This document shows, in pieces, positions 47,077-58,604 of a stretch of DNA of 64,000 nt (position 1 is the first letter of the stretch; each line of letters starts with the position of its first letter). The position numbers and the translations under genes were made by a program. The stretch spans positions 372,001 to 436,000 of the forward strand of contig NZ_LNBE01000004.1 in assembly GCF_001445655.1 (NCBI RefSeq). Reading direction: 5' to 3'. A model generated the notes under the pieces. It was not told the origin of the DNA. It saw only the letters and a program-made list of their open reading frames with translations, and made no database searches. This stretch comes from Streptomyces roseifaciens. Its GTDB lineage: Bacteria; Actinomycetota; Actinomycetes; Streptomycetales; Streptomycetaceae.

Positions 47077-48939
47077 GTGCCCGCGACCCCTACCAACGTG
47101 CCCGAGCCGAGCCGTACCGACCCGGCTCTGATCCGTAACTTCTGCATCATCGCGCACATCGACCATGGCAAGTCGACGCTCGCCGACCGGATGCTTCAGC
47201 TGACCGGCGTGGTCGACCAGCGGCAGATGCGCGCGCAGTACCTCGACCGGATGGACATCGAGCGCGAGCGCGGCATCACGATCAAGTCCCAGGCGGTCCG
47301 TCTGCCGTGGGCGCCCACCGAGGACAAGGGCAACACCCACATCCTCAACATGATCGACACCCCTGGTCACGTCGACTTCACCTACGAGGTCTCGCGCTCG
47401 CTCGCCGCGTGCGAGGGCTGCATCCTCCTGGTCGACGCCGCGCAGGGCATCGAGGCCCAGACCCTCGCCAACCTCTACCTGGCGATGGAGAACGACCTCA
47501 CGATCATCCCGGTCCTCAACAAGATCGACCTGCCTGCCGCCCAGCCGGAGAAGTTCGCCGCCGAGCTCGCCAACCTCGTCGGCTGCGACCCCGAGGACGT
47601 CCTCAAGGTCTCCGCCAAGACCGGCGTCGGCGTGCCCGAGCTGCTCGACCGCGTCATCCGCGAGGTCCCGGCCCCGGTCGGCGTCAAGGACGCCCCGGCC
47701 CGCGCGATGATCTTCGACTCGGTCTACGACTCCTACCGCGGCGTGGTCACCTACGTCCGTGTCGTCGACGGCGAGCTCAAGAAGCGCGAGCGCATCAAGA
47801 TGATGTCGACCGGCGCGACCCACGAGCTGCTGGAGATCGGCACCAACTCGCCCGAGATGCTCCCGGCCGACGGCCTGGGCGTCGGCGAGGTGGGCTACAT
47901 CATCACCGGTGTGAAGGACGTCCGGCAGTCCAAGGTCGGTGACACGATCACCTCCCAGCAGAACGGCGCCACCGAGGCCCTGGGCGGCTACAAGGACCCG
48001 AAGCCCATGGTCTTCTCGGGCCTGTACCCGCTGGACGGCTCGGACTACCCGGAGCTGCGCGAGGCCCTCGACAAGCTCCAGCTCAACGACGCCGCGCTGG
48101 TCTACGAGCCGGAGACCTCGGCCGCCCTCGGCTTCGGCTTCCGCGTCGGCTTCCTCGGCCTGCTCCACCTCGACGTGGTCCGCGAGCGGCTCGAGCGCGA
48201 GTTCGGCCTGGACCTCATCGCCACCGCGCCCAACGTGGTCTACAACGTGCGGATGGAGGACGGCGCCGAGTACGTCGTCACCAACCCGAGCGAGTTCCCC
48301 GAGGGCAAGATCGCCGAGGTGCACGAGCCGGTCGTCAAGGCGACCGTCCTCGCGCCCACCGAGTTCGTCGGCGCGATCATGGAGCTCTGCCAGTCCCGCC
48401 GCGGCACGATGCTGGGCATGGACTACCTCTCCGAGGACCGGGTCGAGCTGCGCTACACCCTCCCCCTCGCGGAGATCGTCTTCGACTTCTTCGACCAGCT
48501 GAAGTCCAAGACCCGCGGCTACGCCTCCCTCGACTACGAGCCCACGGGCGAGCAGACCGCCGACCTGGTCAAGGTCGACATCCTGCTGCACGGCGACAAG
48601 GTCGACGCCTTCTCCGCGATCACGCACAAGGAGAAGGCCTACGCCTACGGCGTGCGGCTCGTCGCCAAGCTGCGCGAGCTCATCCCGAGGCAGAACTTCG
48701 AGGTGCCGATCCAGGCCGCGATCGGCTCCCGCGTCATCGCCCGTGAGACGGTCCGCGCCATCCGCAAGGACGTCCTCGCCAAGTGCTACGGCGGTGACAT
48801 CTCCCGTAAGCGGAAGCTGCTGGAGAAGCAGAAGGAAGGCAAGAAGCGGATGAAGATGGTCGGCAGCGTGGAGGTCCCCCAGGAGGCCTTCATCGCGGTG
48901 CTGTCCAGCGACGAGTCCGGGGAGAAGGGCAAGAAGTAG
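47077..48939 (+). CDS. lepA: Elongation factor 4 (LepA) GTPase
   Basis: 620 aa. A ribosome-associated GTPase related to EF-G. Motifs are AHIDHGKST (G1), [16 protein letters not shown] and NKIDLP, and the C-terminal CTD with [18 protein letters not shown] is specific for LepA. GTG start at 47077. The function in back-translocation or 30S biogenesis is known for the family. An 8-bp hairpin (47010-47017 with 47024-47031) lies in its leader. Confidence 0.96.
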   Translation: MPATPTNVPEPSRTDPALIRNFCIIAHIDHGKSTLADRMLQLTGVVDQRQMRAQYLDRMDIERERGITIKSQAVRLPWAPTEDKGNTHILNMIDTPGHVDFTYEVSRSLAACEGCILLVDAAQGIEAQTLANLYLAMENDLTIIPVLNKIDLPAAQPEKFAAELANLVGCDPEDVLKVSAKTGVGVPELLDRVIREVPAPVGVKDAPARAMIFDSVYDSYRGVVTYVRVVDGELKKRERIKMMSTGATHELLEIGTNSPEMLPADGLGVGEVGYIITGVKDVRQSKVGDTITSQQNGATEALGGYKDPKPMVFSGLYPLDGSDYPELREALDKLQLNDAALVYEPETSAALGFGFRVGFLGLLHLDVVRERLEREFGLDLIATAPNVVYNVRMEDGAEYVVTNPSEFPEGKIAEVHEPVVKATVLAPTEFVGAIMELCQSRRGTMLGMDYLSEDRVELRYTLPLAEIVFDFFDQLKSKTRGYASLDYEPTGEQTADLVKVDILLHGDKVDAFSAITHKEKAYAYGVRLVAKLRELIPRQNFEVPIQAAIGSRVIARETVRAIRKDVLAKCYGGDISRKRKLLEKQKEGKKRMKMVGSVEVPQEAFIAVLSSDESGEKGKK

Positions 48940-49004
48940 CCCTGCCGGAGGCCCCGGCGAAGCGACCCGGCGGACACCCGCCGGCACCGCCTCGCAGCGC
49001 TCCG

Positions 49005-49038
49005 AAGCGCCCGTTCCCCTCGGGGGACGGGCGCTTTT
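49005..49038 (+). terminator. Intrinsic terminator of lepA
   Basis: Stem AAGCGCCCG...CGGGCGCTT with inner TTCCCC/GGGGGA pairs, followed by a short T-run (49035-49038). Confidence 0.85.
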
Positions 49039-49191
49039 GCGTCATTGGCCGCGCCGGGGGCGCGCCTGCTGGTCACAGCTTCGACAAGCCCATCCCAGGC
49101 CCTTACGCAGCGGGCCCGGGCGGCTTACGCTGATCACTGCTTGGAAGGTTACTCGTGAGTCACCAGCAACGATCGGGCCCCGGAGGACGCC

Positions 49192-51081
<1,890 letters not shown>

Positions 51082-51197
51082 TCGCCGCGGGGTGATCGCT
51101 TCTCGGGAGGTGTCCCGAGGCGTCCCCCTCCGGGCGGTGACCCGGCCGGTCCCGACCGGGGCGGTCCCGGCCAGGCCGGTCCGCTCCGGCGATGCCG

Positions 51198-51212
51198 GAC
51201 AATGGACTCATG
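51198..51212 (+). promoter_or_regulatory. Leaderless promoter -10 variant of hemW
   Basis: GACAAT (51198-51203) is 6 nt before ATG 51210, a variant of the TANNNT box. Confidence 0.35.
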
Positions 51213-52442
51213 CCTTCCGTACTGCCTGACGGCGAACCCATGCCCGAGGACGGGGCCCTGCCCCGTCACGCCCTTGTCGGCGCCGGGCAGCGGCCGCTCG
51301 GGTTCTACCTGCACGTGCCCTACTGCGCGACGCGCTGCGGGTACTGCGACTTCAACACGTACACCGCGAGCGAGCTGCGCGGCTCCGGCGGCGCGCTCGC
51401 CTCGCGGGACAACTACGCCGAGACGGTCGCCGAGGAGATCCGCCTCGCACGGAAGGTCCTGGGCGATGACCCGCGCCCCGTCGAGACCGTCTTCGTCGGC
51501 GGCGGCACGCCCACGCTGCTGCCCGCCGCCGACCTCGTGCGGATGCTCGCGGCGATCCGCGACGAGTTCGGCCTCGCGGACGGCGCGGAGGTCACCACCG
51601 AGGCCAACCCGGAGTCCGTCGACCCGCGCTACCTCGCGGAGCTGCGCGAGGGCGGCTTCAACCGGATCTCCTTCGGCATGCAGAGCGCCCGGCAGCACGT
51701 CCTGAAGATCCTCGACCGCACGCACACGCCCGGCCGCCCCGAGGCGTGCGTCGGCGAGGCGCGCGCGGCCGGCTTCGAGCACGTCAACCTCGACCTGATC
51801 TACGGCACCCCCGGGGAGTCGGACGACGACTGGCGCGCCTCCCTCGACGCGGCGATCGGCGCCGGCCCCGACCACGTCTCCGCGTACGCGCTGATCGTCG
51901 AGGAGGGAACCCAGCTGGCCCGCCGCATCCGCCGCGGCGAGGTCCCGATGACCGACGACGACGTCCACGCCGACCGCTACCTCATCGCCGAGGAGGCGCT
52001 CACCGCCGCGGGCTTCTCCTGGTACGAGGTCTCCAACTGGGCCACGACCGACGCCGGCCGCTGCCGCCACAACGAGCTCTACTGGCGCGGGGCGGACTGG
52101 TGGGGCGCGGGACCCGGCGCGCACTCCCACGTGGGGGGCGTGCGGTGGTGGAACGTCAAGCACCCGGGCGCGTATGCGCAGGCGCTGGCCGAGGGACGCT
52201 CCCCGGGAGCGGGCCGCGAGGTCCTGCCGGAGGAGGACCAGCGGGTCGAGCGGATCCTGCTGGAGCTGCGGCTGGTGGACGGCTGCCCGCTGTCGCTGCT
52301 GCGGCCCGCGGGCGCGGCGGCGGCCGCCCGTGCTCTGGCGGACGGCCTGCTGGACCCCGGCCCGTACGCGCAGGGCCGCGCGGTCCTGACCCTGAGGGGT
52401 CGGCTGCTGGCCGATGCGGTGGTGCGGGACCTGGTGGACTGA
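51210..52442 (+). CDS. hemW: HemW heme chaperone (coproporphyrinogen III oxidase-like radical SAM)
   Basis: 410 aa. Radical SAM cluster C39-x3-C43-x2-C46 in YCATRCGYCDFN. HemW features include the HNELYW motif followed by GWGAGPGAHS-like WWGAGPGAHS, and a C-terminal winged-helix-like domain. HemW proteins bind heme and are now seen as heme chaperones, not oxidases. ATG 51210 is preferred over ATG 51192 because the -10 variant fits leaderless transcription. It faces the DUF3097 gene; a hairpin lies between. Confidence 0.94.
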   Translation: MPSVLPDGEPMPEDGALPRHALVGAGQRPLGFYLHVPYCATRCGYCDFNTYTASELRGSGGALASRDNYAETVAEEIRLARKVLGDDPRPVETVFVGGGTPTLLPAADLVRMLAAIRDEFGLADGAEVTTEANPESVDPRYLAELREGGFNRISFGMQSARQHVLKILDRTHTPGRPEACVGEARAAGFEHVNLDLIYGTPGESDDDWRASLDAAIGAGPDHVSAYALIVEEGTQLARRIRRGEVPMTDDDVHADRYLIAEEALTAAGFSWYEVSNWATTDAGRCRHNELYWRGADWWGAGPGAHSHVGGVRWWNVKHPGAYAQALAEGRSPGAGREVLPEEDQRVERILLELRLVDGCPLSLLRPAGAAAAARALADGLLDPGPYAQGRAVLTLRGRLLADAVVRDLVD

Positions 52443-52479
52443 GGTCCCGGGGCTCTGCCCCGGACCCCGGTCCTCAATC

Positions 52480-52511
52480 GCCGGACGGCTGAAAATCTTT
52501 AGCCGTCCGGC
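52480..52511. terminator. Hairpin between convergent hemW and DUF3097
   Basis: 11-bp perfect arms GCCGGACGGCT and AGCCGTCCGGC with a 10-nt loop GAAAATCTTT. The preceding GGGGCTCTGCCCCGGACCCC is part of a Streptomyces intergenic repeat family. Confidence 0.75.
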
Positions 52512-52528
52512 AGCGGGCGGAGCCGCGG

Positions 52529-53356
52529 CTATGGAGCCGTCACGAAGTCGATCAGTTCCTCCACCCGTCCCAGCAACTCCGGCTCAAGATCCTTGTACGA
52601 GCGCACGCCCGAAAGGATCCTCTGCCACGCGGCGCCCGTGTTCTCCTGCCACCCCAGTGCCCGGCACACCCCCGTCTTCCAGTCCTGCCCCCGCGGCACC
52701 CGCGGCCACTCCCGGATGCCCACGGACGACGGCTTCACCGCCTCCCAGACGTCCACGTACGGGTGACCCACGACCAGCGCGTGATCGCCCGTCACCTCCG
52801 CCGCGATCCTCGACTCCTTCGAGCCGGGCACGAGGTGGTCCACCAGGACGCCCAGCCGGGCGTCCGGCCCGGGGGCGAAGGAGCGGACGATCGCCGGGAG
52901 GTCGTCGATTCCCTCCAGGTACTCGACGACCACGCCCTCGATGCGCAGGTCGTCGCCCCACACCCGCTCCACGAGCTCGGCGTCGTGGCGGCCCTCCACG
53001 TAGATGCGGCCCGCCCGGGCGACGCGTGCGCGCGCCCCGGGGACGGCGATCGAGCCGGAGGCCGTCCGCGCGGGCCCTTGGGGAGCGCGTGCCGCACCCG
53101 CGGGGCGTACGAGGGTGACGACGCGCCCCTCCAGGAGGAAGCCGCGAGGCTCCATCGGGAAGACCCGGTGCTTGCCGAAGCGGTCCTCAAGGGTGACCAC
53201 CGGCCCCTGCGCCGTCTTCTCGCACCGGATCACCGCCCCGCAGAAACCGGTGGTGACCTCCTCGACCACGAGGTCGGCCTCGGCCGGCACCTCGGGCACG
53301 GGCGTGTTCCGCTTCCACGGAGGGGTCAGGTCCGGTCCGTACTGTCTGCTGCGCAT
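52529..53356 (-). CDS. DUF3097 family protein (Toprim-like elements)
   Basis: 275 aa from ATG 53356; ATG 53365 overlaps the preceding stop (ATGA) but has a worse SD spacing. Function unknown. RIYVEGRHDAELVERVWG and LVDHLVPGSKES resemble Toprim motifs (EG...DA and DxD-type), hinting at nucleic acid cleavage or synthesis. It follows the MBL gene by a few base pairs or overlap, so the two are one operon. Confidence 0.85.
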   Translation of the reverse strand: MRSRQYGPDLTPPWKRNTPVPEVPAEADLVVEEVTTGFCGAVIRCEKTAQGPVVTLEDRFGKHRVFPMEPRGFLLEGRVVTLVRPAGAARAPQGPARTASGSIAVPGARARVARAGRIYVEGRHDAELVERVWGDDLRIEGVVVEYLEGIDDLPAIVRSFAPGPDARLGVLVDHLVPGSKESRIAAEVTGDHALVVGHPYVDVWEAVKPSSVGIREWPRVPRGQDWKTGVCRALGWQENTGAAWQRILSGVRSYKDLEPELLGRVEELIDFVTAP

Positions 53357-53361
53357 GGCGA

Positions 53362-54114
53362 TCATTCTTCCCGGGACACGCCGAAGCGTGCCGCCAAGGC
53401 GTCCCGCTGCGCCCGTACGAACGCCGCGTCCACCACCGCCCCGTGCCCCGGCACGTACAGCGCGTCCTCGCCGCCGAGCGCCAGCAGCCGGTCCAGGGCC
53501 GCGGGCCACCGGTGGGGGAGAGCGTCCGGTCCGGCCTGGGGCTCGCCGGACTCCTCCAGCAGGTCCCCGCAGAAGACGACCTCGGGCGCCCCGCCCGAGC
53601 CCGCGACGAAGACCGCCAGGTCGTGCGCGGTGTGGCCGGGCCCGAGGTTGGCGAGGAGCACCCGCGGCCCGTCGCCCAGGTCCAGCGTCAGCTCCCCGCT
53701 GACCGGGTGCCGGGGCGTGACCAGCCGCTCGGCGGCCTCCGCGGCGGCCCCGGGCGCGAGCCCGTACCGCTCCGCGTCCAGGCGCAGCTCCTCGCGCTCG
53801 CGCCGCATCAGCTCGGCGGCGCCCACGGCCCCGTACACCTCCGCGCCCGGGAAGGCCGCCGTGCCGAAGACGTGATCGAAGTGGGGGTGCGTCAGAGCGA
53901 TATGCGTCACTTCCCGGCCGAACAGCTCGCGCACCTCGCGCCCGAGCTCAGCGCCCTCCGCGACCGTCGAGCCGGTGTCCACGAGCAGCACGCCCGTACT
54001 GCCCGCGACGGCCCCGACGGTGGCGTCCCACGTCGGCATTCGGCGGCGCGCGACGCCCGGCGCGAGCCGCTCCCACCGTGCTGCATGCCCCTGGCCTTGC
54101 TGACCGCTGTCCAT
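53362..54114 (-). CDS. MBL-fold metallo-hydrolase
   Basis: 250 aa. The metallo-beta-lactamase metal motif is THPHFDHV (HxHxDH), with later ligands in LGPGHTAHDL, GDLLEE and PGHG. The fold hydrolyses esters, thioesters or lactams; the substrate is unknown. It is first in an operon with DUF3097, directed away from hrcA. Confidence 0.9.
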   Translation of the reverse strand: MDSGQQGQGHAARWERLAPGVARRRMPTWDATVGAVAGSTGVLLVDTGSTVAEGAELGREVRELFGREVTHIALTHPHFDHVFGTAAFPGAEVYGAVGAAELMRREREELRLDAERYGLAPGAAAEAAERLVTPRHPVSGELTLDLGDGPRVLLANLGPGHTAHDLAVFVAGSGGAPEVVFCGDLLEESGEPQAGPDALPHRWPAALDRLLALGGEDALYVPGHGAVVDAAFVRAQRDALAARFGVSREE

Positions 54115-54213
54115 ACCAGGACGCTAGCGGGAGCGCGGTACGGTTGCCCGTCCGGCGTCCTGCCGCGGGCACGCGGCGGGGACGGCTCTTGCCCTGCCTG
54201 TGGTGCACGGCCG

Positions 54214-54219
54214 TACACT
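54214..54219 (+). promoter_or_regulatory. -10 of the hrcA-dnaJ2 promoter
   Basis: TACACT (54214-54219) with a weak TTGCCC-like -35 at 54189-54194 (19-bp spacing). CIRCE begins 12 bp downstream. Confidence 0.6.
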
Positions 54220-54231
54220 GGCTGGAGGGCT

Positions 54232-54258
54232 TTGGCACTCGTGACTGCTGAGTGCCAG
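54232..54258 (+). promoter_or_regulatory. CIRCE operator (HrcA-binding site)
   Basis: TTGGCACTC-N9-GAGTGCCAG (54232-54240, 54250-54258) matches the CIRCE consensus TTAGCACTC-N9-GAGTGCTAA with one symmetric change in each arm (A to G, T to C) and a final A to G. It covers the transcription start region of hrcA, so HrcA represses its own operon and heat releases repression. Confidence 0.95.
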
Positions 54259-54300
54259 GAACGGGCCCCGTAAGACGGTCTGGACTTGGAGGTGCGCGCG

Positions 54301-55317
54301 ATGCTGAGCGAACGCAGGCTCGAGGTGTTGCGCGCCATCGTCCAGGACTATGTGGGCACAGAGGAGCCGGTCGGCTCCAAGGCCCTCACCGAGCGGCACC
54401 GGCTGGGTGTTTCCCCGGCCACGGTGCGCAACGACATGGCCGCGCTGGAGGAGGAGGGCTTCATCGCCCAGCCGCACACCAGCGCCGGCCGCATCCCGAC
54501 CGACAAGGGCTACCGGCTCTTCGTCGACCGCCTGGCGGGCGTCAAGCCCCTGTCGACGCCGGAGCGGCGCGCCATCCAGAACTTCCTGGACGGCGCCGTC
54601 GACCTGGACGACGTCGTGGGGCGCACGGTCCGCCTGCTGGCGCAGCTGACCCGGCAGGTCGCGGTGGTGCAGTATCCGTCGCTGACCCGTTCGACGGTGC
54701 GCCACGTGGAGCTGCTCTCGCTGGCTCCGGCCCGCGTCATGCTCGTGCTGATCACGGACACCGGGCGGGTCGAGCAGCGCATGATCGACTGCCCGGCCCC
54801 GATCGGCGAGACCTCCCTGGCGGATCTGCGCGCGCGGCTCAACAGCCGTGTCGTGGGCCGCCGGTTCACGGACGTCCCGCAGCTGGTGGCGGATCTGGCC
54901 GAGTCCTTCGAGCAGGAGGACCGCGGAACCGTTTCTACGGTGCTGGCCACCCTGCTGGAGACGCTGGTCGAGGAGACCGAGGAGCGGCTGATGATCGGCG
55001 GCACCGCCAATCTCACCCGTTTCGGTCACGACTTCCCCCTCACCATCCGGCCCGTGCTGGAGGCGCTGGAGGAGCAGGTCGTGCTGCTGAAGCTGCTGGG
55101 CGAGGCCAAGGACTCCGGGATGACGGTGCGCATCGGCCATGAGAACGCTCACGAGGGACTGAACTCCACATCGGTCGTCGCCGTCGGCTACGGTTCGGGC
55201 GACGAGGCAGTCGCCAAACTCGGCGTGGTCGGACCGACCCGCATGGACTACCCCGGAACGATGGGAGCGGTACGCGCAGTGGCACGTTACGTCGGACAGA
55301 TCCTGGCGGAGTCGTAA
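54301..55317 (+). CDS. hrcA: Heat-inducible transcription repressor HrcA
   Basis: 338 aa. Binds CIRCE through an N-terminal winged helix ([20 protein letters not shown], then [17 protein letters not shown]). The start is ATG 54301 with GGAGG 8 nt upstream; an upstream in-frame start at 54286 is possible but less well spaced. The mid-region is the GAF-like dimerisation domain. GroEL feeds back on HrcA activity in other bacteria. dnaJ2 follows directly (TAA then GTG). Confidence 0.97.
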   Translation: MLSERRLEVLRAIVQDYVGTEEPVGSKALTERHRLGVSPATVRNDMAALEEEGFIAQPHTSAGRIPTDKGYRLFVDRLAGVKPLSTPERRAIQNFLDGAVDLDDVVGRTVRLLAQLTRQVAVVQYPSLTRSTVRHVELLSLAPARVMLVLITDTGRVEQRMIDCPAPIGETSLADLRARLNSRVVGRRFTDVPQLVADLAESFEQEDRGTVSTVLATLLETLVEETEERLMIGGTANLTRFGHDFPLTIRPVLEALEEQVVLLKLLGEAKDSGMTVRIGHENAHEGLNSTSVVAVGYGSGDEAVAKLGVVGPTRMDYPGTMGAVRAVARYVGQILAES

Positions 55318-56454
55318 GTGGCCACGGATTACTACGCGGTCCTGGGCGTACGGCGCGACGCCTCGCAGGACGAGATCAAGAAGGCCTTCCGCCGCCTCGC
55401 CCGCGAGCTGCACCCGGACGTCAATCCGGACCCGAAGACGCAGGAGCGGTTCAAGGAGATCAACGCCGCCTACGAGGTGCTCTCGGACCCGCAGAAGAAG
55501 CAGGTCTACGACCTCGGCGGCGACCCGCTCTCCGCGTCCGGCGGCGGTGGCGGCGCCGGTGGCTTCGGCGCGGGCTTCGGCAATTTCTCCGACATCATGG
55601 ACGCCTTCTTCGGACAGGCGTCGCAGCGCGGCCCGCGCTCGCGCACCCGGCGCGGCCAGGACGCCATGATCCGTCTCGAAGTGACCCTCGACGAGGCCGC
55701 CTTCGGGACGACCAAGGAGATCCAGGTCGACACCGCCGTCGTCTGCACCACCTGCAGCGGCGAGGGCGCGGCCCCGGGCACCTCCGCCCAGACGTGCGAC
55801 ATGTGCCGCGGCCGCGGCGAGGTCTCGCAGGTCACCCGCTCCTTCCTCGGCCAGGTCATGACCTCCCGGCCGTGCCCGCAGTGCCAGGGCTTCGGCACCG
55901 TCGTGCCGACCCCCTGCCCGGAGTGCGCCGGCGACGGCCGCGTCCGCTCGCGGCGCACCCTGACGGTCAAGATCCCGGCCGGTGTCGACAACGGCACCCG
56001 GATCCAGCTCGCGGGCGAGGGCGAGGTCGGCCCCGGCGGCGGCCCCGCCGGCGACCTGTACGTCGAGATCCACGAGAAGCCGCACACGGTCTTCCAGCGC
56101 CGCGGTGACGACCTGCACTGCACGGTCACCATCCCGATGACGGCCGCGGCCCTCGGCACGAAGGTGCCGCTGGAGACCCTGGACGGCGTCGAGGAGATCG
56201 ACATCCGGCCCGGCACGCAGTCGGGCCAGTCGATCCCGCTGCACCAGCGCGGCGTCACGCACCTGCGCGGCGGCGGCCGGGGCGACCTCGTCGTGCACGT
56301 CGAGGTCATCACCCCCAACAAGCTCGACCCGCAGCAGGAAGAGCTGCTGCGGCAGCTGGCGAAGCTGCGGGGCGAGGAGCGGCCGATGGGCGAGTTCAAG
56401 CCCGGGCAGCAGGGGTTGTTCTCGCGGCTGAAGGATGCGTTCAACGGGCGGTAG
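55318..56454 (+). CDS. dnaJ: Chaperone DnaJ (DnaJ2)
   Basis: 378 aa. The J-domain motif is H32-P-D34, followed by a Gly/Phe-rich linker (about 70-100), four CxxCxGxG zinc repeats (first at C143) and C-terminal substrate-binding domains. It starts at GTG 55318, immediately after the hrcA stop, so hrcA and dnaJ2 are cotranscribed under CIRCE control. Streptomyces also has a DnaK-linked dnaJ1 elsewhere. A 16-bp stem follows at 56525-56559. Confidence 0.96.
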   Translation: MATDYYAVLGVRRDASQDEIKKAFRRLARELHPDVNPDPKTQERFKEINAAYEVLSDPQKKQVYDLGGDPLSASGGGGGAGGFGAGFGNFSDIMDAFFGQASQRGPRSRTRRGQDAMIRLEVTLDEAAFGTTKEIQVDTAVVCTTCSGEGAAPGTSAQTCDMCRGRGEVSQVTRSFLGQVMTSRPCPQCQGFGTVVPTPCPECAGDGRVRSRRTLTVKIPAGVDNGTRIQLAGEGEVGPGGGPAGDLYVEIHEKPHTVFQRRGDDLHCTVTIPMTAAALGTKVPLETLDGVEEIDIRPGTQSGQSIPLHQRGVTHLRGGGRGDLVVHVEVITPNKLDPQQEELLRQLAKLRGEERPMGEFKPGQQGLFSRLKDAFNGR

Positions 56455-56524
56455 GCGCTGGGCCGGGGACGGACGCTGAGCGCTCCGCTTCCCCCTGGTC
56501 CTCTACGCACCTGTGTGGTCTTTT

Positions 56525-56559
56525 TCACCGGACGGGCTCGGATCGAGCCCGTCCGGTGA
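56525..56559. terminator. Terminator hairpin after dnaJ2
   Basis: Perfect 16-bp arms TCACCGGACGGGCTCG (56525-56540) and its complement (56544-56559) with 3-nt loop. TTGACA (56560-56565) follows directly and might be a promoter element for the next gene. Confidence 0.8.
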
Positions 56560-56587
56560 TTGACATGGTCTGTGACACGATGTGGTC

Positions 56588-57736
56588 ATGGCATACGAAC
56601 CCAGGGTGGCCTCCGCGCTCACCGGCCTGTGCCGGCACCCGGTCGTGCAGGCGCCCATGGCCGGCGGCGTCTCCGGGCCCGCCCTCGCGGCCGCGGTGTC
56701 CGAGGCCGGCGGCCTCGGCTTCCTGGCCGCCGGTTACAAGACGCCCGCGGCGATGTACGAAGAGATCAAGCAGCTTCGCGCCCGCACCGCCGCACCCTTC
56801 GGTGTGAATCTGTTTATGCCGCAGCCACCCGCCGCCGACCCGGCGGCCGTCGAGGTCTACGCCGAGCAGCTCGCCGGCGAGTCCGCCTGGTACGAGACGC
56901 CGCTGGGCGACCGGGACCACGGCGGCGACGACGCCTACGACGCGAAGCTCGCGATCCTCCTCGACGACCCCGTGCCGGTCGTCTCGTTCACGTTCGGCTG
57001 CCCCTCGCGCGAGGCCGTCGCCGCCCTCGCCGCCGCCGGCACGCTGACCGTCGTCACCGTCACCTCGGCCGCCGAGGCGCTGGCCGCCCGCGACGCCGGT
57101 GCGGACGCCGTGTGCGCCCAGGGCATCGAGGCCGGCGGCCACCAGGGCACCCACCGCGACGACCCGCACGCCGACGGCGCGGGCGCGGGCCTCGGCCTGC
57201 TGTCCCTGCTCGCCCAGGTCCGCGACGCCGTCGACCTCCCCGTGATCGCCACCGGCGGGCTGATGCGCGGCGAGCAGATAGCCGCCGTCCTCGCCGCGGG
57301 CGCGAGCGCCGCGCAGCTCGGCACCGCCTTCCTGGCCTGCCCCGAGTCCGGCGCCCACGCCCTGCACAAACAAGCCCTGACCGACCCGATGTTCGTGGGT
57401 ACGGAGCTCACCCGGGCCTTCTCGGGCCGTCCCGCCCGCGGGCTGGTGAACCGTTTCATCCACGAGCACGGCCCGTACGCCCCCGCCGCCTACCCCCAGG
57501 TCCACTACCTGACGGCAGGGCTGCGCAAGGCCGCCGCCCAAGCGGGCGACCCGCAGGCGATGGCCCTGTGGGCCGGCCAGGGCCACCGGCTCGTCCGGCC
57601 CCTGCCCGCCGCCGCGCTCATCGAGACGCTCATCACCGAACTCGACGCGGCACGGGACACATCGACGCAGGGGGAGCGGGGCACGGTACGGGGGAGCGAG
57701 ACGCGGGGGAGCGAAATGCGAGGGAGCGAGTCATGA
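56588..57736 (+). CDS. Nitronate monooxygenase (2-nitropropane dioxygenase-like)
   Basis: 382 aa from ATG 56588. An FMN TIM-barrel enzyme that oxidises alkyl nitronates. Motifs are HPVVQAPMAGGVSGPALAAA, EAGGHQGTH and LPVIATGGLMRG. The last 30 residues encode a repeated GSETRGSEMRGSES from ~15-bp DNA repeats that double as the ribosome site for rsmE. The stop overlaps the rsmE ATG (ATGA). The biological substrate is unknown; detoxification of propionate-3-nitronate is the accepted role of the family. Confidence 0.9.
   Translation: MAYEPRVASALTGLCRHPVVQAPMAGGVSGPALAAAVSEAGGLGFLAAGYKTPAAMYEEIKQLRARTAAPFGVNLFMPQPPAADPAAVEVYAEQLAGESAWYETPLGDRDHGGDDAYDAKLAILLDDPVPVVSFTFGCPSREAVAALAAAGTLTVVTVTSAAEALAARDAGADAVCAQGIEAGGHQGTHRDDPHADGAGAGLGLLSLLAQVRDAVDLPVIATGGLMRGEQIAAVLAAGASAAQLGTAFLACPESGAHALHKQALTDPMFVGTELTRAFSGRPARGLVNRFIHEHGPYAPAAYPQVHYLTAGLRKAAAQAGDPQAMALWAGQGHRLVRPLPAAALIETLITELDAARDTSTQGERGTVRGSETRGSEMRGSES
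57670..57735 (+). repeat. Short tandem GGGGGAGCGA repeats at the end of the nitronate monooxygenase gene
   Basis: GGGGGAGCGAGACGC, GGGGGAGCGAAATGC and GAGGGAGCGAGTC follow one another, with a related unit GGGGAGCGGGGC upstream. They encode the GSE-repeat tail and provide purine-rich SD sequence for rsmE. Confidence 0.7.
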
Positions 57737-58485
57737 CAGCGCCGGTGTTCCTGGTCGAGGAGGACGCCCTGACGGGGGTCTTCCCCGGTACCGTCTTCCC
57801 CCTCGACGGCCCCGAAGGGCGCCACGCGGTCTCCGTCCGCCGCCTCCGGGTCGGCGAGGAGATCGGCCTGACGGACGGTCAGGGCAATGGCGCCTTCGGC
57901 ACCGTGGCCGCCGTCGAGGGCAAGGACCGGCTCGACGTCGCCGTGACGTCCGTACGCTCCGAGCCGCAGCCCGAACCCCGCATCACCGTCGTCCAGGCCC
58001 TGCCCAAGGGCGACCGCGGCGAAGTCGCCGTCGAGACCATGACCGAGACCGGCGTCGACGCGATCGTCCCCTGGGCCGCCTCCCGCTGCATCACCCAGTG
58101 GAAGGGCGACCGGGGCCTGAAGTCCCTCGGCAAGTGGCGCGCCACCGCCCGCGAGGCCGGCAAGCAGTCCCGCCGCCTCCGCTTCCCCGACGTCGCCGAG
58201 CCGATGACGACCCGCCAGGTCGCCGGGCTGCTCGCCGGCGCCGCCTTCGCCGCCGTCCTCCACGAGGAGGGCCACAGCGCTGCGCTCGCCACGGCCGCAC
58301 TGCCCGCGACGGGCGACATCGTCCTCGTGGTCGGCCCCGAAGGCGGCGTCTCCCCCGAGGAGCTCGCGGCGTTCGCCGAGGCCGGCGCCCAGCCGTACCG
58401 CCTGGGCGCCAGCGTCCTTCGCACATCGACCGCGGGCACGGCTGCCGCTGCGCTGCTGCTGGGGCGTACGGGACGCTGGTCCTGA
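57733..58485 (+). CDS. rsmE: 16S rRNA (uracil1498-N3)-methyltransferase RsmE
   Basis: 250 aa from ATG 57733. A SPOUT methyltransferase that modifies U1498 in the decoding region. It has an N-terminal PUA-like domain and a C-terminal SAM-binding knot with VVGPEGGVSPEE and LRTSTAGTAA. Translation is coupled to the preceding gene. The pairing rsmE after dnaJ is conserved in many Gram-positives. Confidence 0.94.
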   Translation: MTAPVFLVEEDALTGVFPGTVFPLDGPEGRHAVSVRRLRVGEEIGLTDGQGNGAFGTVAAVEGKDRLDVAVTSVRSEPQPEPRITVVQALPKGDRGEVAVETMTETGVDAIVPWAASRCITQWKGDRGLKSLGKWRATAREAGKQSRRLRFPDVAEPMTTRQVAGLLAGAAFAAVLHEEGHSAALATAALPATGDIVLVVGPEGGVSPEELAAFAEAGAQPYRLGASVLRTSTAGTAAAALLLGRTGRWS

Positions 58486-58604
58486 CGGGCGGCGGGCGGC
58501 GGGCCGCGGGTGGTGCGCCGCGGGTGGTGCGCCGCAGGCGCGCGTAAGACGACTTCGAGAAGTATGAGGATGACGGGGGTCACGAGGGGGGAGCGAGCTC
58601 TGCC
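58486..58604. other. GC-rich spacer with a tandem 14-bp repeat
   Basis: GCCGCGGGTGGTGC occurs twice in tandem (58503-58516, 58517-58530) with a partial third copy. No gene is visible. Confidence 0.55.
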
